The notes under the pieces: generated by a model
The model's database searches: none
Seen by the model: the letters and a program-made list of their open reading frames with translations, nothing else
Told to the model about the DNA's origin: nothing
Source: Caldifarciminota bacterium
GTDB taxonomy: Bacteria; Hydrothermota; E44-bin80
Direction of reading: 5' to 3'
Assembly: GCA_023127905.1 (NCBI GenBank)
Contig: JAGMEZ010000043.1
Span: 1 to 22,311 of the forward strand
Length of the DNA stretch: 22,311 nt
Part shown: positions 15,381 through 22,311 of the stretch, piece by piece
How the letters are laid out: the number at the start of each line of letters is the position of its first letter
How positions within the stretch are numbered: the first letter of the stretch is position 1
Program-made: the position numbers and the translations under genes

Positions 15381-16652
15381 ATGATGGAAAATTTAAATTG
15401 TGATGTTTTAATAAAAAATATCGGTCAACTTCTTACAGTTCCATCAAAAAACGGTCCTATCTCCAACCCAAACAGAGAATCGTTGGGAATCATAGAAAAT
15501 GCGTATATTAGCATTAAAAATGGTGAAATTAAGGATATTGGTGAGGGAGAAAGTAACATTCAAGCGAAAAATATTATAGATGCCGAAGGTTGCATAGCCC
15601 TTCCTGGTTTTATCGATTCACATACACATCTGATATTTGCAGGGAAGAGGGAAAAGGAATTTTCAATGAGAGTAAATGGTAAAGATTATATGGAAATTAT
15701 GAAGGAAGGCGGAGGGATTAGATCTACTGTTAACTCAACAAGATTGGCATCGGAGGATGAACTATTCAATGAATCTTTAAAACGTCTTAACATTGCTCTA
15801 TCCTGGGGAACCACAACTTGCGAAGTAAAGTCAGGTTATGGTCTTTCTACTAAGGACGAGATAAAGATGCTTGAAGTTGCTAATATGCTGCAAAAGAATC
15901 ATGAGATTGATGTCATTGCTACTTTTCTTGGAGCGCATGATATTCCAGAGGAATACAACGGAAATAGGAAGAGTTACATTGATCTTGTTATTAATGAAAT
16001 GATACCTGAAGTTTCGGAAAGAAAGAGTGCTCGATTCTGCGATGTTTTCTGTGAAGAAGGAGTATTCAACAAGGAGGAATCTGAAAAGGTACTAAAGGAA
16101 GGTTTAAAGTATGGACTAAAAGCCAAGATACATGTTGATGAATTCGTAAACATAGGGGGATGCGAGCTTGCTGAAAGTGTTCATGCGATATCCTGTGACC
16201 ATTTACTTTTTACGAAGGAGGAAGGATTGATTTCGATGAAGAAAGCTGGATCTATTGCTGTTCTCCTACCAGGCACGAGTCTCTACTTGATGAACAAGAA
16301 AATCCCCCCTGTGGATAAAATAAGAGAGCAGAATGTTCCGATAGCAATTGCTTCGGATTTTAATCCTGGAAGTTCTCCTATTATTGCAATGTCTGTTATT
16401 ATGAGTCTTTCCTGTTTACTTTATAGATTAACGCCTGAGGAGGCATTGATTGGAGCAACTATAAATGCTGCTTGGGCGCTAAAGGAGGAAAGGTCTCGTG
16501 GAAGTTTAGAATCGGGCAAGTTGGCAGACATTGTAATTATGGATCTAAGAAATTACGAAGAAATTCCATACTGGTTTGCCCAGAATAGAATCAATTATGT
16601 TATAAAAAGAGGAAAGATAGTTGCTGGAAAAAAAGGAGGAAGATTAAGTTGA
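15381..16652 (+). CDS. hutI: imidazolonepropionase
   Basis: Third step of histidine breakdown: hydrolyses 4-imidazolone-5-propionate to N-formimino-L-glutamate, in the cytoplasm. The 423 residues fit the amidohydrolase-family enzyme. Metal-site motifs are DSHTHLIFAG (H81, H83), GAHDIP (H186), HVDEF (H251) and SDFNPGSSP (D326). Family stretches SFMR-like FSMRVNGKDYMEIMKEGGGI and CEVKSGYGL are also present. Two ATGs are adjacent (15381 and 15384); neither has a clear ribosome binding site, so the exact start is uncertain by one codon. No hutH, hutU or formiminoglutamate enzyme is in the window. The stop overlaps the TPR gene start (TTGA), so it is in the same operon as the TPR/ATPase cassette. 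Confidence 0.94.
   Translation: MMENLNCDVLIKNIGQLLTVPSKNGPISNPNRESLGIIENAYISIKNGEIKDIGEGESNIQAKNIIDAEGCIALPGFIDSHTHLIFAGKREKEFSMRVNGKDYMEIMKEGGGIRSTVNSTRLASEDELFNESLKRLNIALSWGTTTCEVKSGYGLSTKDEIKMLEVANMLQKNHEIDVIATFLGAHDIPEEYNGNRKSYIDLVINEMIPEVSERKSARFCDVFCEEGVFNKEESEKVLKEGLKYGLKAKIHVDEFVNIGGCELAESVHAISCDHLLFTKEEGLISMKKAGSIAVLLPGTSLYLMNKKIPPVDKIREQNVPIAIASDFNPGSSPIIAMSVIMSLSCLLYRLTPEEALIGATINAAWALKEERSRGSLESGKLADIVIMDLRNYEEIPYWFAQNRINYVIKRGKIVAGKKGGRLS
16635..16640 (+). promoter_or_regulatory. ribosome binding site supporting a TTG start
   Basis: GGAGGA lies eight bases before TTG 16649 at the end of hutI. No other in-frame start is close, which makes TTG the start of the first TPR gene. Confidence 0.65.
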
Positions 16653-17935
16653 ACAATGAATATGAAGATGGGTTTAAGGCTCTGAAGAAGAAAAATTTTG
16701 AGATTGCAAACAGAAATTTCTTAACCATAATTGAACAGAAACCGGAGAATGCAGAATCACATTATGGTCTTAGTGTCTCTTTCTTTGAGCTTGGGAATGT
16801 TGACAGTGCGGAGAAGCACGCGAGGGCTGCTTTCAGTCTTTTTGAAGCTCAGCATAAGTTATCGGAGGCATATGTCTGTGTGAATGATTTAATTAGTATT
16901 AAGCCTGATATGCTTAAGTATAGCTTTGATTTGTTGAGAATTTATCTCAAGATTAAATTTACGAGATCTTTTGTAGAAAATTTACTCCAGATAATGGATA
17001 GTGAGGAAATTGAGGAAGATGTTCTTATTGAGAATTTATCTTCTCTCACTCCTTATATAAAGGATGAAAAATTAAAATCAATCCTGAGTTTCAAGAAACA
17101 AATTGGAAAAGAAGAGGAGAAACTTAATCCTTTCGAAAATCTTGAACTAGCAAATTTGCTTTTTGAGATTGGCTCAATAGATGAGGCAAAGGATGAGTTT
17201 TATAAGACAGCGCAAGCTTTTCTCAATAGAAATTTAAAGAATAAAGCACAAGAATTATATGTGAAGATAAAAGAAATATATCCTGATGATAGTGAACTTG
17301 AGCAACTAAAAAAGGAAATAGAGAGTTATAGTGGAAAAAAAGAGAAAATTAATCTAAAAGAGAGAAGGGATAATCTACAAACGGAACTGACATTTGTAGT
17401 AAATGAAAGTGAAGCACGTGTTAGGTATTCTTTTTCTGTTTTTTATAAAGAATTTGCAAAATTTGAAAAAGCAAAAGAGGAACTGCAAAAAATTTTCGCT
17501 CTCCCGAAGTCAAGCGAAAAGATAAGAGCATACGTCCTGCTTAGTCAGATATACATTGATGCGCAGGACAATCTAAATGCAATTATGACACTTGAGAATG
17601 TGATTGAATCGGATGAGTTTTCAGGTGGTGAAGTGGTACCACTTGAGTATAAACTTGGAACCATATATGAAAGAATGCAAAAACTCCATGAAGCGTTGAA
17701 AATATATGAAAAGGCTCAAGGTAAAGATCGCGAATACCTTGATCTTGAGGAAAAAGTTAAAAATGTAAGAGAAAAAATTGAGAAACAGGAAGCTGAGTTA
17801 CTAATATCAACTGTTGAAGAAACAACTAAAATGGAAGAAGAAGGAGAGGAAGAACCAATGGAAAAAGAGGTAAAAAGAGATATTCAGAAGGTAAAGGAAG
17901 AAGTAACATTAAGAAAACGGATTCTCTATATATAA
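16649..17935 (+). CDS. TPR-repeat protein (first of a pair)
   Basis: Predicted cytoplasmic scaffold of 428 residues built of tetratricopeptide-like helical hairpins. Clear repeats lie at about 5-66 (with SHYGLSVSFFELGNVDSAEKHA), 164-225 and 254-360 (LGTIYERMQKLHEALKIYEKA). There is no signal peptide or membrane segment. After about residue 380 an acidic, then mixed-charge tail of low complexity ends in RKRILYI, nearly the same ending as the second TPR protein. It starts at TTG overlapping the hutI TGA, and ends nine bases before the ATPase start. Its pairing with an ExeA-like ATPase suggests it docks or regulates that enzyme. The specific process is unknown. It could be part of a secretion, pilus, polysaccharide export or cell-organisation machine. 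Confidence 0.82.
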   Translation: MNNEYEDGFKALKKKNFEIANRNFLTIIEQKPENAESHYGLSVSFFELGNVDSAEKHARAAFSLFEAQHKLSEAYVCVNDLISIKPDMLKYSFDLLRIYLKIKFTRSFVENLLQIMDSEEIEEDVLIENLSSLTPYIKDEKLKSILSFKKQIGKEEEKLNPFENLELANLLFEIGSIDEAKDEFYKTAQAFLNRNLKNKAQELYVKIKEIYPDDSELEQLKKEIESYSGKKEKINLKERRDNLQTELTFVVNESEARVRYSFSVFYKEFAKFEKAKEELQKIFALPKSSEKIRAYVLLSQIYIDAQDNLNAIMTLENVIESDEFSGGEVVPLEYKLGTIYERMQKLHEALKIYEKAQGKDREYLDLEEKVKNVREKIEKQEAELLISTVEETTKMEEEGEEEPMEKEVKRDIQKVKEEVTLRKRILYI

Positions 17936-17944
17936 GGAGATAAA

Positions 17945-18769
17945 ATGGAATATGAATCCTTTTTTAATTTTGAACAAGAACCTTTTTCAAATGTTCCTGA
18001 TCCAAGATTTTTCTTTAGCGGACCTGAGCACGCAAAACCATTTTTAAGAATAATGTATTCAGCTCATCGAATGAAAGGACTCGTTGTTCTCATTGGTAAT
18101 GCGGGAACTGGAAAGACAACCCTTTCAAGAAAAGTTCTTTTCTCTCTGTTGAAAGAGAAGGAATATTTCCCAGGTATGTTAGTTCTTACAAGGGATGAGT
18201 ATCCACAATTCTGGCTTACATCAAAAATTGCACAGCTTTTACAGATAGAAAATGGAAGCACAAATACAATCAATAAAGTTTCCAAAAGGCTTTTTGAAAT
18301 GAAAAATGAAGGGAGAAAGCCAGTTATTATTATAGATGAAGCGAATAAATTGAATAGCGATACAAATCTTGAAGAACTAAGAAGCATATTAAATATTGAA
18401 GATGAGGAGAGAAGACTTATAACCTTTATCCTTTGTGGTATGCCAAGTTTAAAGGAACAAATAAGTAGAAACGAATCATTGAAACAAAGAATAGCTTACT
18501 TTATTACCCTCAATTCACTTTCAGAGGGGTCTACCGAAGACTATGTTAGGTATAGGTTAAAGGTTGCAGGAGCGCATGATGAAATCTTTACCCGGAAAGC
18601 ATTTGAAGAAATATACAGATGGAGTAAGGGGCGGCCACGTCTCATTAATTCTATCTGTGATAATGCTCTTCTTGAGGGTGTTATGTTGCAGAAAAAACCA
18701 ATAAATGCAGAAATCGTTGGACTTGCCGCAGAATCGTTAGGACTTGAGGTTGAACAAGAAATAAAATAA
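17945..18769 (+). CDS. ExeA/GspA-like AAA ATPase (first of a pair)
   Basis: P-loop ATPase of the ExeA-like group, whose relatives occur in type II secretion (ExeA/GspA) and in exosortase-linked polysaccharide clusters. This 274-residue copy has the family opening YESFFNFEQEPFSNVPDPRFFF, Walker A GNAGTGKTT (51-59, K57), Walker B VIIIDEA (127-133, D131, E132), a sensor-1 region FILCG and a sensor-2-like KGRPRLIN (228-235). It lacks the long C-terminal transmembrane and peptidoglycan-binding part of full ExeA, so it should be cytoplasmic and act through a partner, plausibly the neighbouring TPR proteins. AAGGAGA precedes ATG 17945. It is colinear with the second ATPase over its whole length. The stop overlaps the next ATG by one base. 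Confidence 0.88.
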   Translation: MEYESFFNFEQEPFSNVPDPRFFFSGPEHAKPFLRIMYSAHRMKGLVVLIGNAGTGKTTLSRKVLFSLLKEKEYFPGMLVLTRDEYPQFWLTSKIAQLLQIENGSTNTINKVSKRLFEMKNEGRKPVIIIDEANKLNSDTNLEELRSILNIEDEERRLITFILCGMPSLKEQISRNESLKQRIAYFITLNSLSEGSTEDYVRYRLKVAGAHDEIFTRKAFEEIYRWSKGRPRLINSICDNALLEGVMLQKKPINAEIVGLAAESLGLEVEQEIK

Positions 18770-20727
18770 TGTCAAATATTAATGCTTTAAAAAATCAGGC
18801 AGCAAAATTTGTCGTAAAGGGCAATTATGCCAAGGCCCTTGGGATATATGAAAAAGTAAGGGAATTAGACCCGGAGGAACCTGGAACACACAATCTTATC
18901 GGGGATGTTTATCTAAAAATGAGACAGAAAGAAAACGCTATTTCTGAGTTTAAGGCAGCTCTTGATCTATACAAAAAAGTCCAATACTACCCAAATGCTA
19001 TTGCTGTGTGTAAGAAAATATTGAGAACAGATAAAGAACAAACAGAAATTTATAATGATCTTGCTGGTCTTTATGTAGAAAGAGGTTTTATCGGAGAGGC
19101 TGTTATTAACTACCTCGAGTATGCATCAAGAATGAGAAAACAGGGAGAAAAAAAAGAGGAAATTGAAGCGTATAGAAAAGTTATAGAACTTGGTCCTTCA
19201 AAAATTGATATAAGAGAAAGGCTTGTTGATCTTTACATAGCCGAGGGGGAGAATGAGGCAGCAATTGAGGAATTAGAAAGAATAGAAGAGTTGCTCATAC
19301 AGCAGGGAAAGCAGGACAAATTGCCAGGGATTGAGGAAAAACTTGCCGTATTAAAAATTAAAGGAAGTAAACTTTCCTTGAGTGAGAAAAAAATGGAAAC
19401 GGGAGGAGAAAAAGAACTAACTGTGCAGAAGGGTTTCACGATTGAAGATATGATGGTGGGATCAGTTGGAGTTGAGGAGAAGATTGAAGAAGATGCGATA
19501 GAAGAAGGTCTAAAAAAGATGGATTCAACTGGTGAAGAAGTTACCCTTGAAAGTGAAATGGAGAAAATTCAAGAAACTTCTATAATTTCAGAAGCTGAAC
19601 CTGTAACAGTTGAAAATCTTCCACCCCCTGATAAATCTGAATTGCAATCAGCTCCGACACAGTGGACGAATTTTGAAGAATTAGCTGAGCTTTGTTTATC
19701 TGTAAATTCAAAAAACGAGGCGGTGGATTACCTTTACAAAGCCGGGCAAATTTATATGGAAGAAAACAATTATGCAAGAGCAGTTAGAATCTACAAAAGG
19801 ATTATTGATATAAGACCAATTGAACTGCGTCCGAGGCAAAAGTTGATTGAGATATCACTAAAAACTGAAGATTTAGAAAGCGCAGTTGAATGGAATCTTG
19901 ATATTGGAAGATGTCTGTTTAAAAAAGGAGCTTTTAATGAAGCTGAAAAAGCCTTCGGACGTGCATTGGAACTTACTTCCGGCAAAGATGAGATAAGGAG
20001 AAGAATAGAAAAGATAAAAGGAAAGAGAAGAGTAGTGAAAAAGGAAGAGGTAAAGGCGCCATCGATTTCTCTCGGCGAATTACTAGAAGAGGAAGAGAAA
20101 AAAACTGTGAAATTCACTGTAGCAGAGGAGAGAGAGGTTGCAGAACCAGTTACTTTTGAAGATCTACTGGAGGAGTTCAAGGAAGGTGTATTGGAAAATA
20201 TAGAGGATATAGACTTTAACAGTCACTACGATCTTGGAATTACATATAAAGAGATGGGTCTTCTGGAAGAGGCAGTTCTTGAATTTGAAAAAGCGTCGAA
20301 AGGAGAGGAGATAAAGCTAAAATCACTTGAAATGCTTGCTCTTTGTCTAATTGAAAAGGGTGAAATTAATGAGGCAGAGAAAATAATTAAAGGGGCAATA
20401 TTGTTAAAAAGCCACAAAGAGATTGAATTTCTCGGATTGAAATATAGTTTAGCACAAATATATGAGCGAATAAATAGAAATAAAGAAGCTGCTCTGTTAT
20501 TTAGGGAGATAATTAAGTATGATCCTGAGTTTAAAGATGCAGATGTAAAGCTGAAAGAATTAGAGGGGAGGATTTCAAAACAGAAAGTTGTTCATGAAAA
20601 AAAGATTGAACCAAAGAAAAGAGTTAGTAAAAAACCTTCGCAAGATATTAAGGTTAAGAAAATGAAAAAGGAAGTATCAAAGGAAAAAGTAAGGATTAAA
20701 AGAAAGAAGAAAATATCCTATATTTAG
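18769..20727 (+). CDS. TPR-repeat protein (second of a pair) with charged linkers
   Basis: Predicted cytoplasmic scaffold of 652 residues. TPR blocks lie at about 1-195 (for example KGNYAKALGIYEKVRELDP), 300-415 and 483-600 (HYDLGITYKEMGLLEEAVLEF). Between them are acidic linkers carrying three similar short peptides: FTIEDMM (223-229), ISLGELLEE (433-441) and VTFEDLLEE (461-469). The C-terminal 50 residues are strongly basic and end in KRKKKISYI. The HYDLGITYKEMGL block is of a type I recall from TPR proteins of deltaproteobacteria, though I cannot confirm any hit. It starts at ATG overlapping the first ATPase stop and lies 30 bases before the second ATPase. Likely partner of one or both ATPases; the machine served is unknown. 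Confidence 0.82.
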   Translation: MSNINALKNQAAKFVVKGNYAKALGIYEKVRELDPEEPGTHNLIGDVYLKMRQKENAISEFKAALDLYKKVQYYPNAIAVCKKILRTDKEQTEIYNDLAGLYVERGFIGEAVINYLEYASRMRKQGEKKEEIEAYRKVIELGPSKIDIRERLVDLYIAEGENEAAIEELERIEELLIQQGKQDKLPGIEEKLAVLKIKGSKLSLSEKKMETGGEKELTVQKGFTIEDMMVGSVGVEEKIEEDAIEEGLKKMDSTGEEVTLESEMEKIQETSIISEAEPVTVENLPPPDKSELQSAPTQWTNFEELAELCLSVNSKNEAVDYLYKAGQIYMEENNYARAVRIYKRIIDIRPIELRPRQKLIEISLKTEDLESAVEWNLDIGRCLFKKGAFNEAEKAFGRALELTSGKDEIRRRIEKIKGKRRVVKKEEVKAPSISLGELLEEEEKKTVKFTVAEEREVAEPVTFEDLLEEFKEGVLENIEDIDFNSHYDLGITYKEMGLLEEAVLEFEKASKGEEIKLKSLEMLALCLIEKGEINEAEKIIKGAILLKSHKEIEFLGLKYSLAQIYERINRNKEAALLFREIIKYDPEFKDADVKLKELEGRISKQKVVHEKKIEPKKRVSKKPSQDIKVKKMKKEVSKEKVRIKRKKKISYI

Positions 20728-20757
20728 ATTTTATGATATAAAGAAGGGAGAAAAAAG

Positions 20758-21576
20758 GTGGATTATGAAAATTTTTATAAGCTGAATTTACATCCATTTT
20801 CAAGTTCTCCGGACGATAGATTTTATTATGACAGTCCTCAGCATTCAAAATCAATTATTAAACTGACGCATGCAGCCGAGAATATGGTAGGATTGGCAAT
20901 TTTAATAGGTGACATTGGAACAGGAAAAACAACACTTTCAAGGATTTTACTTGATAATCTCACGTCTTCGGATGAATTTGAAGTTGCACTCCTTGTAATT
21001 ATTCATTCTGAAATTACACCTATATGGTTATTGAAGAAAATCGGAAACCAGTTTGAAGTTGAGTTAGAAACTGATGGAAGAGTTGAGATTATATCAAGTA
21101 TTTATCAACAGCTTACGAAACTCAAAGAAGAAGGAAGAAAAGCAGTTGTATTAATTGATGAAGCAAATATGCTTCAGAATAAGGAAATTATGGAGGAATT
21201 AAGAGGACTTTTAAATATACAATTTGAAGAAGGGCATCTTATTACTTTTATTCTTTTCGGACTTCCAGAAATGGAAGATTATCTAAAACTCGATAAACCT
21301 TTGTACCAAAGAGTATCGATGAGAATAGTCCTCGGAGCCCTTTCCCCGGAATCAACCAAGGAATACATTGACCACAGGATTTCAGTTGCAGGGAGAGAAA
21401 ACCCTCTTTTTACCGATGAGGCAATGGAGGTAATACATAAATATTCTAAAGGAAAGCCAAGAATGATAAATACCATCTGTGATAATGTTTTACTTGAGGG
21501 GTACCTTCTTAAGAAACCTCTTATTGACGAACATTTAGTCAGAGAAGTTGTTCAGGATCTCGGGCTTTCGGAATAG
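20758..21576 (+). CDS. ExeA/GspA-like AAA ATPase (second of a pair)
   Basis: Paralogue of the ATPase 2 kb upstream, 272 residues and colinear with it. It has the opening YENFYKLNLHPFSSSPDDRFYY (the family PDP is PDD here), Walker A GDIGTGKTT (51-59, K57), Walker B VVLIDEA (130-136, D134, E135), FILFGLPE and sensor-2-like KGKPRMIN. Catalytic residues are intact in both copies, so neither looks like a dead subunit; they may form a mixed ring or serve different partners. Start is GTG 20758, supported by GAAGGGAG seven bases upstream. No membrane helix is present. The next gene begins two bases after the stop. Confidence 0.87.
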   Translation: MDYENFYKLNLHPFSSSPDDRFYYDSPQHSKSIIKLTHAAENMVGLAILIGDIGTGKTTLSRILLDNLTSSDEFEVALLVIIHSEITPIWLLKKIGNQFEVELETDGRVEIISSIYQQLTKLKEEGRKAVVLIDEANMLQNKEIMEELRGLLNIQFEEGHLITFILFGLPEMEDYLKLDKPLYQRVSMRIVLGALSPESTKEYIDHRISVAGRENPLFTDEAMEVIHKYSKGKPRMINTICDNVLLEGYLLKKPLIDEHLVREVVQDLGLSE

Positions 21577-21578
21577 AG

Positions 21579-22311
21579 ATGGATTATTGTGATCTTCATA
21601 TTCATTCCTATTTCTCTGATGGAACATTTTCCCCAAGTAAGATAGTTGATGAAGCAAAAAGAGTGAATCTTTCAGCTATTTCGATTACAGACCACGATGA
21701 AATTGCTGCAGTGGTGCCTGCCATATCTTACGGAAAAGAGAGGGGTATTCGTGTTATCTCAGGTGTTGAGCTCAGCGCAATTTATCGGGATACTGAAATT
21801 CATATATTGGGTTTCCTTTTCGATGTAAATGAGAGGAAATTAAATAAGATGCTTAGCGAAATGAGGGAGTATAGAGAAGAGAGGGCAAAAAAAATTTTAA
21901 GAAAACTTGAAAATTTCGGTATTAAGATAAACTTCCATACATTAAAATCAATTGCTGGGGAAGGCGCAATTGGACGTCCGCATATTGCTCAGGCAATGCT
22001 TGATACTAACAATATAAATGGGTATAAAGAGGCTTTTAAAAAATATATAGGAAATGGAAAACCATGCAATGTACCAAAATTCAAACTTGATCCAATAGAA
22101 GCGATAAACTTGATAAGGTGTGCTGGTGGAATTCCTGTTTTGTCTCACCCTGGTAATATAGGAGACGATGAAATATTTCTGGAGCTAATAAACTTACCAT
22201 TTGCAGGGCTCGAAGTCTGGCATCCCGATCACTCATCCAGGCAGATTTCGTGGTATTTACAAGTTGCACATGAAAGAAATTTTCTTACAACTGGGGGGTC
22301 AGATAATCATG
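21579..22311 (+). CDS. PHP-domain phosphoesterase, TrpH/RNase AM-like (partial, runs off the window)
   Basis: The open frame starts at ATG 21579, two bases after the ATPase stop, and continues without a stop to the right edge (244 complete codons seen, of an expected 270-290). It matches the YciV/TrpH group, whose studied members remove 5' nucleotides from RNA ends and hydrolyse 3',5'-nucleoside bisphosphates such as pAp. Metal ligands are visible: DLHIHSYFSDGT (H7, H9, D14), ITDHDE (D38, H39), SGVELS (E64), IHILGF (H75), VLSHPGN (H190) and GGSDNH (D242, H244). The family motif GRPHIA is at 132-137. No ribosome binding site is clear, so coupling to the ATPase gene is likely. Unrelated in detail to the EndoQ-like PHP protein at 2008-3234. 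Confidence 0.9.
   Translation, partial: MDYCDLHIHSYFSDGTFSPSKIVDEAKRVNLSAISITDHDEIAAVVPAISYGKERGIRVISGVELSAIYRDTEIHILGFLFDVNERKLNKMLSEMREYREERAKKILRKLENFGIKINFHTLKSIAGEGAIGRPHIAQAMLDTNNINGYKEAFKKYIGNGKPCNVPKFKLDPIEAINLIRCAGGIPVLSHPGNIGDDEIFLELINLPFAGLEVWHPDHSSRQISWYLQVAHERNFLTTGGSDNH

Noticed and set aside
15371..15403. Ten-codon frame (MNKDDGKFKL) overlapping the hutI start as a leader peptide
   Set aside because: No ribosome binding site, no attenuator hairpin and no histidine codons, so a regulatory leader is unsupported.
19791..20180. 129-codon reverse-strand frame opposite the second TPR gene
   Set aside because: Ser-rich shadow of a Glu/Lys-rich coding region, with no recognisable family and no start signal.

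Overview
The window is AT-rich bacterial DNA (about one third G+C by eye), densely packed, and read with the standard bacterial code. Genes overlap by 1-7 bases or sit a few bases apart. Three promoters of the TTGACA-17-TATAAT type can be read directly. The gene set (smc, scpA, ftsY, recJ, yidD, an initiator tRNA, hutI) is bacterial. The style resembles uncultured thermophile-associated lineages such as WOR-3/Hydrothermae or Cloacimonadota, but the phylum is a guess and no rRNA is present to settle it.

Region 1 (about 87-5645, + strand) is one probable operon behind a promoter at 87-115. It encodes a membrane-anchored M23 peptidase, a SAM methyltransferase, an endonuclease Q-type PHP nuclease, a HIT-family hydrolase/phosphorylase, a small two-helix membrane protein, and a soluble GAF-GAF-GGDEF diguanylate cyclase. 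Region 2 (15132 down to 5668, - strand) begins with an initiator tRNA-Met under its own promoter. It continues as smc - ftsY - CHASE2 adenylate cyclase - scpA - recJ - yidD, joined mostly by overlaps. The two operons converge with only 22 bases between them.

Region 3 (15320 to the right edge, + strand) diverges from the tRNA/smc side. It contains hutI, then an alternating cassette TPR protein - ExeA-like ATPase - TPR protein - ExeA-like ATPase, then a second PHP-domain protein of the TrpH/RNase AM type that runs off the window.

Region 2 groups chromosome organisation (SMC, ScpA), DNA repair (RecJ), membrane protein targeting and insertion (FtsY, YidD) and cAMP signalling in one transcription unit. 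Region 3 looks like a duplicated module in which a TPR scaffold works with a cytoplasmic P-loop ATPase. The two TPR proteins end in nearly the same C-terminal peptide, which makes this cassette the best candidate for an undescribed system. Other points of interest are a clamp-binding-like QLELF tail on the EndoQ-type nuclease, a four-cysteine cluster in ScpA, a probably leaderless smc mRNA, a YidD with a signal-peptide-like N-terminus, and an initiator tRNA with C1.U72. No CRISPR array, insertion sequence, integrase or phage gene is visible, and no gene-free stretch exceeds 300 bases.
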